Shown: piece after piece, positions 1 through 5,713 of the stretch | How positions within the stretch are numbered: the stretch's first letter is position 1 | Layout of the letters: each line of letters starts with the position of its first letter | From: Hyphomonadaceae bacterium | Lineage (GTDB): Bacteria; Pseudomonadota; Alphaproteobacteria; Caulobacterales; Hyphomonadaceae | DNA length: 9,705 bases | NCBI GenBank assembly: GCA_030696545.1 | Contig: JAUYSA010000518.1 | Span: forward strand, 1 to 9,705 | Direction of reading: 5' to 3' | Translations under genes and position numbers: made by a program | The notes under the pieces: model-generated | Databases searched by the model: none | What the model was told of the DNA's origin: nothing | The model's input: only the letters and a program-made list of their open reading frames with translations

Positions 1-145
1 TGTCGCCCGTGGTGGTGAAAGGATGGATCGAGGTCATAAGCCCGCCGCCCGCCGCCTTCGTGATGCGGTCGGCAAAATAATGGGCCTGCGCGAGGGCGAG
101 GGGAGAGCCGCGCGTGCCGATACGGACTGTTTTCGCTTCTGACAT
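1..145 (-). CDS. hemC: Hydroxymethylbilane synthase (porphobilinogen deaminase), N-terminal part only
   Basis: This enzyme polymerises four porphobilinogen molecules into hydroxymethylbilane, a cytosolic step of haem and other tetrapyrrole synthesis. Only the first 48 codons lie in the window; the gene continues past the left edge. Reading leftward from the ATG at 145-143, the protein starts MSEAKTVRIGTRGSPLALAQ. The stretch VRIGTRGSPLALAQA is the family's conserved N-terminus (first beta strand and the R-x-S-x-L-A substrate loop), and the frame stays open to the edge. It is divergent from tsaD, with 47 bases between the two start codons, an arrangement common in alphaproteobacteria. The dipyrromethane-cofactor cysteine would lie outside the window, so the integrity of the enzyme cannot be judged here. 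Confidence 0.93.
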   Translation of the reverse strand, partial: MSEAKTVRIGTRGSPLALAQAHYFADRITKAAGGGLMTSIHPFTTTGD

Positions 146-170
146 GCGTCTCTTTGCGTAACCTTGGTTC

Positions 171-188
171 GCGGCGTACAAGCGCCGC
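171..188. other. Perfect 6-bp inverted repeat just upstream of the tsaD start
   Basis: GCGGCG (171-176) and its exact reverse complement CGCCGC (183-188) flank a 6-nt loop and end 4 nt before the first tsaD ATG. In mRNA this could fold into a small GC hairpin where a ribosome binding site would normally lie. It also sits in the short hemC/tsaD divergent promoter region, so an operator is possible. Short GC-only repeats arise easily in such DNA, so function is uncertain. Confidence 0.3.
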
Positions 189-192
189 CGCA

Positions 193-1281
193 ATGATGCA
201 AGGCACAGTCACCGTCCTGGGTATCGAGACCAGCTGCGACGAAACCGCGGCGGCGGTCGTGCGCCTGACCGATGGCCGGGCGGAAGTGCTCTCCGAACAC
301 GTCGCCAGCCAGACCGAGGAGCATGCCCTCTATGGCGGCGTGGTGCCCGAAATCGCCGCCCGGGCGCATGTCGAGCGGCTGGATTCGCTTGTGAAGCTTG
401 CGATGAAGGATGCCGGCATCGGTTGGGAAGGGCTCTCGGGCGTGGCGGCAACCGCCGGGCCGGGCCTGATCGGCGGGGTGATGACAGGGTTGTCCACGGC
501 CAAGGCGATAGCGCTGGCGCGAGGTCTGCCGCTCATTGCGGTCAACCATCTTGAGGGACACGCCCTCAGCCCGCGCCTGGCCGAGGACGTGCCATTTCCC
601 TACCTGCTGCTTCTGGTGTCAGGGGGGCATTGCCAGTTTGTGTTTGTGGAAGGCATTGGCAAATACCGGCGTCTGGGGTCAACGATCGACGACGCGGCCG
701 GCGAGGCCTTCGACAAGACGGCGAAGCTGCTTGGCCTTTCGGGTGCTGGCGGCCCCGCCGTCGAACGTGAGGCGCTTCATGGCAACGCCAATGCTGTCGA
801 TCTGCCAAGGCCGCTCCTCGATCGGCCCGGACTGGACATGAGCTTCTCGGGCCTCAAGACAGCCGTGCGCCGCGCCGCCGAGGAGCAGGCGCTCACGCCG
901 CAACGCCGCGCCGAGATCTGCGCCAGCTTTCAGGCGGCGGTTGCCGACATTCTCGTGCGCAAGTCAGCGCGCGCGATGGACATGATCTCGGATCTGACGG
1001 ATCGGCGCACCTTTGTCGTCGCAGGCGGCGTCGCCGCCAACAAGACGCTGCGGGCTAGGCTGGAAGCGCAGGCGCACCGGGCGGGCTTCCATTTTTTCGC
1101 CCCGCCTCTGCGCTGGTGTACAGACAATGGCGCGATGATCGCGCTTGCCGGCGCCGAAAGGCTCGCGCGGGGTTTCACCGATCCGCTTGATACGGCTGCC
1201 CGTGCGCGCTGGCCGCTCGACGAGGCGTCGGCCTCCGCAACGCCCGTCTATGGCGGGGGCAAGAAGGGCGCGAAGGCCTGA
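193..1281 (+). CDS. tsaD: tRNA N6-adenosine threonylcarbamoyltransferase TsaD
   Basis: TsaD transfers the threonylcarbamoyl group from threonylcarbamoyl-AMP to A37 of ANN-decoding tRNAs, working in the cytosol with TsaB and TsaE. The 362-residue product has the usual family length. It opens with VLGIETSCDET (about residues 8-18). The metal-binding histidines sit in HLEGH (H119, H123), followed by VSGGH (142-146), the SFSGLKTA segment (from 217), GGVAANKTLR (from 278) and CTDNGAMIA (from 309, with D311 as the third metal ligand). All key residues are present. The frame is open upstream to a TTG at 154, but the family normally begins just before the VLGIETS strand, so the tandem ATGs at 193 and 196 are the likely starts. 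No good Shine-Dalgarno precedes either. The last ~15 residues are a Gly/Lys-rich tail. The gene converges on the haem lipoprotein gene, 36 bases away. Confidence 0.96.
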   Translation: MMQGTVTVLGIETSCDETAAAVVRLTDGRAEVLSEHVASQTEEHALYGGVVPEIAARAHVERLDSLVKLAMKDAGIGWEGLSGVAATAGPGLIGGVMTGLSTAKAIALARGLPLIAVNHLEGHALSPRLAEDVPFPYLLLLVSGGHCQFVFVEGIGKYRRLGSTIDDAAGEAFDKTAKLLGLSGAGGPAVEREALHGNANAVDLPRPLLDRPGLDMSFSGLKTAVRRAAEEQALTPQRRAEICASFQAAVADILVRKSARAMDMISDLTDRRTFVVAGGVAANKTLRARLEAQAHRAGFHFFAPPLRWCTDNGAMIALAGAERLARGFTDPLDTAARARWPLDEASASATPVYGGGKKGAKA

Positions 1282-1317
1282 TTTCGGGCGCGCGATGAGG
1301 CGCGGAAAGTCAGCCCC

Positions 1318-2004
1318 TCATTGAAGGCCCTCAACAGCCGCCGGCTGCGTCAGCTGGGCGTCGCCAGCAGGTCGAGCGGGCCGGGGTTGGGTGGCGTAGG
1401 GCGGCGGCGGCTTGCCGTCGATGCTCAACACCTTGCGAACGGAATAGGCGCCGCCGAGTTGGCCTTCGGAATAGCCCTCCGCTTCATCGAGTGGGTATTC
1501 CTGTCCCAGCAGAAGCTTTATCCGGCTGTCGAGCGCTTCGCCGTGGCAGGTCAGGCAAGCTTCGCCCATGACCACGGGCCTAAGCCACCGGAACACCGTC
1601 TCCTTGCCTTCCTGAACGATTTCCGCCGCTTCGAAGCTTTCCGGATCCTGCCCGCTGTCGGCGAGGAAGTTGAACAGCTCCATCTGCCGCCGCTCCCAGT
1701 CATCAGGGGCGCTGGCGGGGTTGCGTACGCCTAGCGCGGTGCGGCTGAAGTCGAGGCGCGCGGCGTTGCTGATCTCCGTGCCCCAGCCGGGAACATTGTC
1801 GGCATAGGCAAGATAAACTGCGACCGGATCTTCCTCGCGTACGATGCGATCAATGATCTCCCGCCTCAGGCGCTGGTCGAAGGACAGAGCCGCCTGCCGG
1901 GCTGCCAGAATGTCTGCCTCCGCAGGACGTTCCGCGCGCGGTTCGCACGCTGCCGCAGCGAGCGCGAACACGATCCACCCCGCCACAGTGTGGCCCTTGG
2001 ACAT
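1318..2004 (-). CDS. Tll0287-like (DUF3365-type) haem-binding lipoprotein
   Basis: A 228-residue exported protein. The signal peptide ends in a run of alanines before C20 (FALAAAAC), which fits lipidation by signal peptidase II, so it probably sits in the periplasm on a membrane. One c-type haem motif, CLTCH (C150-H154), is followed by Gly. The surroundings (DWERRQMELF around 102-111, LRPVVMGEACLTCHG at 141-155, and a GQLGGAYSVR block near 181-190) resemble the Tll0287-like/DUF3365 fold, whose members bind a single haem and may act as redox or haem sensors. The C-terminus is a Pro/Ala-rich tail. The start is set by a strong GGAGG 4 nt before the ATG at 2004; the frame is open farther upstream to 2361, but that stretch overlaps the divergent neighbour and looks non-coding. 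Family assignment is from motif and general appearance, not a search. A small cytochrome c-like electron carrier is the alternative. Confidence 0.8.
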   Translation of the reverse strand: MSKGHTVAGWIVFALAAAACEPRAERPAEADILAARQAALSFDQRLRREIIDRIVREEDPVAVYLAYADNVPGWGTEISNAARLDFSRTALGVRNPASAPDDWERRQMELFNFLADSGQDPESFEAAEIVQEGKETVFRWLRPVVMGEACLTCHGEALDSRIKLLLGQEYPLDEAEGYSEGQLGGAYSVRKVLSIDGKPPPPYATQPRPARPAGDAQLTQPAAVEGLQ

Positions 2005-2115
2005 CGATCCTCCGGGAAACTCTCGAAATCTTCGGCCAGATGCGCGCTGAAAGGAACCCCGGACCTGCCTCGCCGTTTCTGACGCGATTACTGGGTTGGC
2101 AGGAGCTCGCGGGCC

Positions 2116-2493
2116 ATGGCTTTCAATCGGTCGCACAAGGCTTGGGGAGCTGTCATTGCCGGAGCGATCCTCGCCACCGGCGGAATGGCAACGGGTGCGC
2201 CAGAAGGCCCTGTTCGCATGTCTGGCCTCAAAGTGTCCGGCATGGCCGGTTACGAAGTCCTCGATTTGACGGGTCTTCGCGTAGGTGAAATTGCCCGCGT
2301 CGAACAGGATGCGCAGGGCCGAACCCGCTGGCTGAACATCGCCCTGGACGCTGGCGGGCAAGCCCGTGTAGCCGCATTCCGCGCTGATCTGGACGCTAAC
2401 CAGAAGCTCGTCAGCCTTCGCCTGTCGGAAGACCTGCTGATAGCGCGGGCGGATGCACGCGCTATCGAGGCCGTCAGCTCACCTTCAGTTTGA
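2116..2493 (+). CDS. Secreted PRC-barrel-like protein
   Basis: A 125-residue protein with a signal peptide: a basic start (MAFNRSHK), a hydrophobic stretch at about 10-25, and probable cleavage near residue 28 (ATGAPEG). The mature part resembles a single PRC-barrel domain at about 45-108. GYEVLDLTGLRVGEIARV followed by a D-x-x-G-R turn and a hydrophobic strand matches the 'strand, D-x-x-G, hGxh, strand' pattern of that fold. PRC barrels are small beta modules, and secreted versions are common in alphaproteobacteria with mostly unknown roles. An AGGAG at 2100-2104 lies 11 nt before the ATG. It is divergent from the haem lipoprotein gene (111 bases between starts), and its 3' end overlaps the convergent inhibitor gene by 20 bases. 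The fold call is moderate; any function is unknown. Confidence 0.72.
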   Translation: MAFNRSHKAWGAVIAGAILATGGMATGAPEGPVRMSGLKVSGMAGYEVLDLTGLRVGEIARVEQDAQGRTRWLNIALDAGGQARVAAFRADLDANQKLVSLRLSEDLLIARADARAIEAVSSPSV

Positions 2494-3214
2494 ACTTGAA
2501 TGTGCTGGCGTCAGGCTCCGCCGTGGTTTCCCACGGCCTGCGCTGAGCAAGCGTGATTTCACCTTCGCCCGCCGCGACCGCCTCGATCACCACGACTTCC
2601 CAGTGACTGCCGCCGGCAAAGCCCGGCGTGAACTGCGCCGTAGATGTAGCCCCGCCTGGTCCGTCCGTTGCCTTGATGAAGGCGGGCGGCGCGGAAGCTC
2701 CCCAGACATAGCCGGCGGTCGGGACGCCAACCAGCGCGACCGAAATCTTCTCGCCGACCTTAACATCGACGCTGGCGCCAGCGTCAGCGACGGTGAGGGT
2801 GCGGACAACGCCGGGGACGGTCGGGGCGGGTAGTTCGCGTGTCTTGATCATACAGGTCTTCGTTGTTGCGCCCGACTTCCAGATCACTGAAGACCCGTCT
2901 GTCTGCAGGGTTGTGGCCGCGTTCTTGTATTCCATTGCCGTCTGGCTGTCCGGATTGGGGGCGAGCGTTTCGGCGGCGCCGCCATCCAGACGCGCCAGGA
3001 CTTCGCCAGATGCGCCGCTATTGAAAGCAACATCCACAACGCCGCCGCCTTCGCATTCATAGTTCACCGCATATGCAAACGCGTCAGGCGCTGCCGGCGT
3101 CGCGGGTTCTTCCGCAACCGGGGTCGGCTCGACCGGCGCCGGAGGCGCTGGCTGGCTGCAGGCGGCAGCGAATATGCCAAGCCCGGCCATGGCGGCGATT
3201 GCCCTGATGCTCAT
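2474..3214 (-). CDS. MliC-like plus chagasin-like (inhibitor I42) fusion lipoprotein
   Basis: A 246-residue lipoprotein with a signal peptide ending FAAAC (C19) and then a Pro/Ala/Glu-rich linker (20-46). Residues ~47-125 look like an MliC domain, the inhibitor of C-type lysozyme: NYECEGG at the start, C54 and C121 placed for the usual disulfide, and ALARLDGG/SSVIWKSG-like strands between (VLARLDGG at 72-79, SSVIWKSG at 108-115). Residues ~138-246 look like chagasin/inhibitor I42, which blocks papain-type cysteine proteases through three loops: PTAGYVW (165-171) matches the NPTTGY-x-W loop, GGSHWEV (201-207) the Gly-rich loop, and RRPWE (225-229) the RPW loop. The protein therefore looks like one lipid-anchored inhibitor with two targets, probably protecting the envelope from host, predator or competitor enzymes. 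The ATG at 3214 follows a GGGGAC about 4 nt away. Domain calls come from motifs. Residue 164 is Val where Asn is usual in NPTTGY, so potency is uncertain. Confidence 0.85.
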   Translation of the reverse strand: MSIRAIAAMAGLGIFAAACSQPAPPAPVEPTPVAEEPATPAAPDAFAYAVNYECEGGGVVDVAFNSGASGEVLARLDGGAAETLAPNPDSQTAMEYKNAATTLQTDGSSVIWKSGATTKTCMIKTRELPAPTVPGVVRTLTVADAGASVDVKVGEKISVALVGVPTAGYVWGASAPPAFIKATDGPGGATSTAQFTPGFAGGSHWEVVVIEAVAAGEGEITLAQRRPWETTAEPDASTFKFKLKVS

Positions 3215-3234
3215 GAGAGTCCCCGATTAAGTGT

Positions 3235-3287
3235 CCTGATCCACTTTTCGGGCCGCGCAGGGAGGCTGGCAATCCCCCGGGATCAGG
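3235..3287. repeat. 8-bp inverted repeat in a divergent promoter region
   Basis: CCTGATCC (3235-3242) and its exact reverse complement GGATCAGG (3280-3287) lie 37 bases apart in the 152-base gap between the divergent inhibitor-lipoprotein and membrane-protein genes. The spacing is too long for a terminator hairpin but fits two half-sites for a regulator acting on both genes. A chance match is also possible. Confidence 0.3.
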
Positions 3288-3366
3288 CATTTCGAGCTTT
3301 TTGCCAGTGGCGACACAGAGCAGCGAATCCCCTCAGGATAGTGCCTGACTCTCCAGGAATACCCAC

Positions 3367-3783
3367 ATGGACCTGATTTCACTTCTGCACTCCCTGGCCG
3401 CCCTGTGCGCAGGCGGCGCTGCTGCATCCGGATGGACGGCTGCGGTAATCGTCGCCAACTCCGCCTTTGACGGGCTCGACCATGGCCGCGCCGACCGCAT
3501 GTTGCGCAAGGTGCTGTCGGCGACCGCCGGCTTCCAGGCGGCGCTGCTAGGCATAGCAGCAGGCGCCGCTCTCCTGTCCAACGCGCGCGCGGCCGCGATC
3601 GTGGCGGGCGTATCGGCGCTCGGCTTTCTTTCGAACGTCTGGACGCTGGCTCCCCGCCGCGACAAGGCGCCAGACGGTTTGAAGAAGAAAAATTCCACCC
3701 AGCGCATCGTCGCGGTCGCGCTGACGCTGCTCATGACGATGGTTGCCCTGGCCGCCGGCATCATGGCCGCCTTCGGCATCTGA
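3367..3783 (+). CDS. Small four-helix inner-membrane protein, function unknown
   Basis: A 138-residue hydrophobic protein that I do not recognise. Probable membrane segments are ~5-30 (Ala/Gly-rich, weakly hydrophobic), ~52-70, ~74-94 and ~113-137. A cytoplasmic-looking basic loop (APRRDKAPDGLKKKNSTQR, ~95-113) separates the last two. No catalytic motif or conserved Cys/His cluster is visible. An AGGA about 9 nt before the ATG supports the start. It is transcribed divergently from the MliC/chagasin lipoprotein gene and converges on the small Cys-rich gene 29 bases downstream. Codon choice looks like that of the neighbours, with the strong third-position G/C expected of a real gene in this DNA. 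Confidence 0.72.
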   Translation: MDLISLLHSLAALCAGGAAASGWTAAVIVANSAFDGLDHGRADRMLRKVLSATAGFQAALLGIAAGAALLSNARAAAIVAGVSALGFLSNVWTLAPRRDKAPDGLKKKNSTQRIVAVALTLLMTMVALAAGIMAAFGI

Positions 3784-3812
3784 TCCCGGGCGACCGACGC
3801 TTCGTGGGACGT

Positions 3813-4118
3813 TCAGGTGAAACAGGAAGCCGACGCTGACGCGAAGATCCCCGCGATCTTCGGATCGTTGCTCAGATTGCCAGGTAGCAGGCCCGAAAAG
3901 CGTTTGTTGTCGTCCATGGCCTTGGCGACCTGACCGAACTCCTCAGGCGTGAGGTCCTTTTCCAGCGCGTCGGCCAGGCAGGCGCAGCCTTGTTGCGAAC
4001 CCATCTTGGAACTGCACACCTCAGCGATCTGGGGTTTGCCGGCCGCAGCCTCGCTGCAGGCGCCGGCAATTCCCGCGGTCATCAGAAGGGACGATACAAG
4101 CGAAACCAGGCGTTTCAT
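3813..4118 (-). CDS. Small Cys-rich exported protein (possible lipoprotein)
   Basis: A 101-residue protein not assignable to a named family. The N-terminus is a typical signal peptide (MKRLVSLVSSLLMTAGIAGAC). C21 could be a lipidation site, although AGAC is a weaker lipobox than those of the two larger lipoproteins nearby. The mature part has four more cysteines: C35, the CAC pair C45/C47, and C99. C35 to C47 (CSSKMGSQQGCAC) followed by an amphipathic helix (LADALEKDLTPEEFGQVAKAM) suggests a small disulfide-stabilised helical domain, or less likely a metal site. A GGGGAA stands shortly before the ATG at 4118. A small secreted protein is well supported; its role is not. Confidence 0.68.
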   Translation of the reverse strand: MKRLVSLVSSLLMTAGIAGACSEAAAGKPQIAEVCSSKMGSQQGCACLADALEKDLTPEEFGQVAKAMDDNKRFSGLLPGNLSNDPKIAGIFASASASCFT

Positions 4119-4347
4119 CCATTTTCCCCGTTGTTTCGCGGGTTCTATTTGCCCGCAGAGCCAAAATGACGCGCCTCAACCCTGTTGTTGTCAAACGAAG
4201 ATTGGCAGGATTTTCCATGAAAGCTTGCCGTTTGGGGAATGACTTAGCGGGAGCTGGCCGCAGCGTTTTCGCGTCTCAACGCAACGCGCTCGCATCATAG
4301 GGCAAAGCGTGTATCCCCTGCCGCAAGCGAGCCGGAGCCAGCCAGAC

Positions 4348-4755
4348 ATGGACATAGCTATCCGATCCTTTGTCAGCGGGTTCCCCGAATTCATGATCCA
4401 GGGCGGCGTTACGCTGGGCCTGCTCATCACGGGCTGCGTCGTTCACGTGCTGCTGACGCCGATGAAAGAGCTGAAGCTGATCAAGGCCGGGAATATTTCC
4501 GCCGGCATCAGTGTCGCGGCTGTGATCGTTGGCCTCGCCATTCCGATGACCGCGTGCCTCGCGACCGCGAACTCGGTCTATGACCTTGTGATCTGGGGCG
4601 TGGTCGCCATCCTGTTGCAATTGCTGGCGTTTCGGGTCGCGGACCTGTTGTTGCGCGACCTCCCGAGGCGGATCGAGCAGGATGAGATCGGCGCCGCCCT
4701 GTTGCTGGCTGCGGTGAAGCTGGCTGCTGCTTTGGTAATGGCGGCGGCCTTGTGA
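4348..4755 (+). CDS. DUF350 family inner-membrane protein
   Basis: A 135-residue membrane protein with four predicted helices (~13-35, 49-70, 78-99, 112-134) that falls into two similar halves, each opening with a short polar turn: GNISAGI at 48-54 and DEIGAAL at 112-118. The sequence GLAIPM...VYDLVIWGVVAILLQLLAF and the charged loop LPRRIEQDEI strongly resemble DUF350 proteins such as YjfL. In E. coli yjfL lies beside a PspA homologue, which hints at membrane stress, but the biochemical role is unknown. The ATG at 4348 with GGAG ten bases upstream gives the family's usual length; a GTG at 4309 would add 13 polar residues and is less likely. It is first in a probable operon with the serine protease (43 bases downstream) and pyrF. 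Confidence 0.87.
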   Translation: MDIAIRSFVSGFPEFMIQGGVTLGLLITGCVVHVLLTPMKELKLIKAGNISAGISVAAVIVGLAIPMTACLATANSVYDLVIWGVVAILLQLLAFRVADLLLRDLPRRIEQDEIGAALLLAAVKLAAALVMAAAL

Positions 4756-4798
4756 GTTGGAACCCACACCCGAATATTAGGGTGTCGCGGAGACGTGC

Positions 4799-5713
4799 AT
4801 GAGAATCCCCGATTGGGTGGTCTATGCGGTCGTGTTGGTTGTCATCGTCGGAACCCTGTTTTCCAGTGGTTCCGGGGACAAGGCTGAGTCATGGGGATTC
4901 CGTGACGAGCAAGCTCAGACAGATCCCGAGTTCGCCGATCGTGGCCTCACGCCTGCAATCGAAGATCGCGATGTCTCCGTGCCTGCCCCCGACGAGGAAA
5001 CTGAAGGCGAGCGGCTTCCGGACTCTGACCCGTTCGACGAGCGCGTGCTTGTCCAGGTCGGCGATGCGGAAGACGGCATCGGGACGGCTTTCGCTATCAA
5101 CCAGTCCGGCGCCTGGCTGACCGCACGCCATGTCGTCGATGGCTGTTCCCGCGTTGGCCTTGCTGTTGGCAATGGCCGCATGGTTCGCGTCGATGCGGTC
5201 CGCACGTCTCTGAATACCGACCTTGCCCTCCTGCTGACCGATCGCGCCCCGACCTCGCTTCCGCTGGCCCTCGACCGCGAGCTGAGAATCGGTGAATCCG
5301 GCTACCATGTCGGCTTCCCGCAAGGCCGGTCGGGCGAGGCGATTTCGATTCTCGAATCCCGCTCCAACCTTGTGACGCGAGGACGCTACGCGATGGAGGA
5401 GCCAGTGCTGGCCTGGGCTGAACAGGAAAGATCCGAGGGGATTGAAGGCACGCTCTCCGGCATGAGCGGCGGGCCGGTGTTCAACAAGGACGGAGCGGTT
5501 GTGGGCGTCACGGTGGCCGAGAGCCCGCGTCGCAATCGCATCTATACGGCCTCGCCGGATTCGATTCGCAGCTTCCTGGAAGAGCAAGGCCTTGTCGCGC
5601 CGGGCGGCGAAGCTCACGCGCTCAGCGCGGCGTCTTACTCGCAGGAAGCCAACCGCCTGCGCGACGAGCGCGCCATCGTGAAAGTTCTCTGCCGCGTGGG
5701 TGAAGACCAGTGA
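4799..5713 (+). CDS. Membrane-anchored trypsin-like serine protease
   Basis: A 304-residue protein with an N-terminal membrane segment (~6-22, WVVYAVVLVVIVGTLF) and few basic residues before it. An acidic, Pro-rich linker (~27-80) leads to a chymotrypsin-fold peptidase at ~82-270. The triad is readable: H111 in TARHVVDG, D141 in NTDLALL, and S223 in GMSGGPVF. GIGTAFAI and VGFPQG also match Deg/HtrA-like and other periplasmic trypsin-type enzymes. No PDZ domain follows; instead there is a ~35-residue polar helical tail with C298, which might pair with C116. The residue before the catalytic Ser pattern is Met (GMSGGP) rather than the usual Asn or Asp, which is tolerated in some families. It probably faces the periplasm. 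GGAG six bases before the ATG fixes the start. The stop overlaps the pyrF start by 4 nt. Confidence 0.88.
   Translation: MRIPDWVVYAVVLVVIVGTLFSSGSGDKAESWGFRDEQAQTDPEFADRGLTPAIEDRDVSVPAPDEETEGERLPDSDPFDERVLVQVGDAEDGIGTAFAINQSGAWLTARHVVDGCSRVGLAVGNGRMVRVDAVRTSLNTDLALLLTDRAPTSLPLALDRELRIGESGYHVGFPQGRSGEAISILESRSNLVTRGRYAMEEPVLAWAEQERSEGIEGTLSGMSGGPVFNKDGAVVGVTVAESPRRNRIYTASPDSIRSFLEEQGLVAPGGEAHALSAASYSQEANRLRDERAIVKVLCRVGEDQ

Noticed and set aside
1289..1304. CGCGC/GCGCG stem between the convergent tsaD and haem lipoprotein genes as a terminator
   Set aside because: The stem is only 5 bp, of simple CG alternation, with no T-run on either side.
2005..2361. Upstream extension of the haem lipoprotein frame by 119 codons
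   Set aside because: A strong ribosome site and signal peptide mark the ATG at 2004. The extension overlaps the divergent PRC-like gene and its translation looks random.
4218..4301. A 27-codon open frame starting ATGAAAGC, with AGGA 7 nt upstream, before the DUF350 gene
   Set aside because: A leader peptide is possible, but there is no hydrophobic or amino-acid-rich attenuator pattern and nothing else supports translation.
4119..4347. Promoter or small RNA in the longest gene-free gap
   Set aside because: A TTGTCA at 4188-4193 resembles a -35 box but no acceptable -10 follows at the right distance, and no strong hairpin was seen.
4889..5617. A 242-codon minus-strand open frame
   Set aside because: It is antisense to the serine protease with its complete catalytic triad; its His/Arg-rich translation has no signal, domain or plausible start context.
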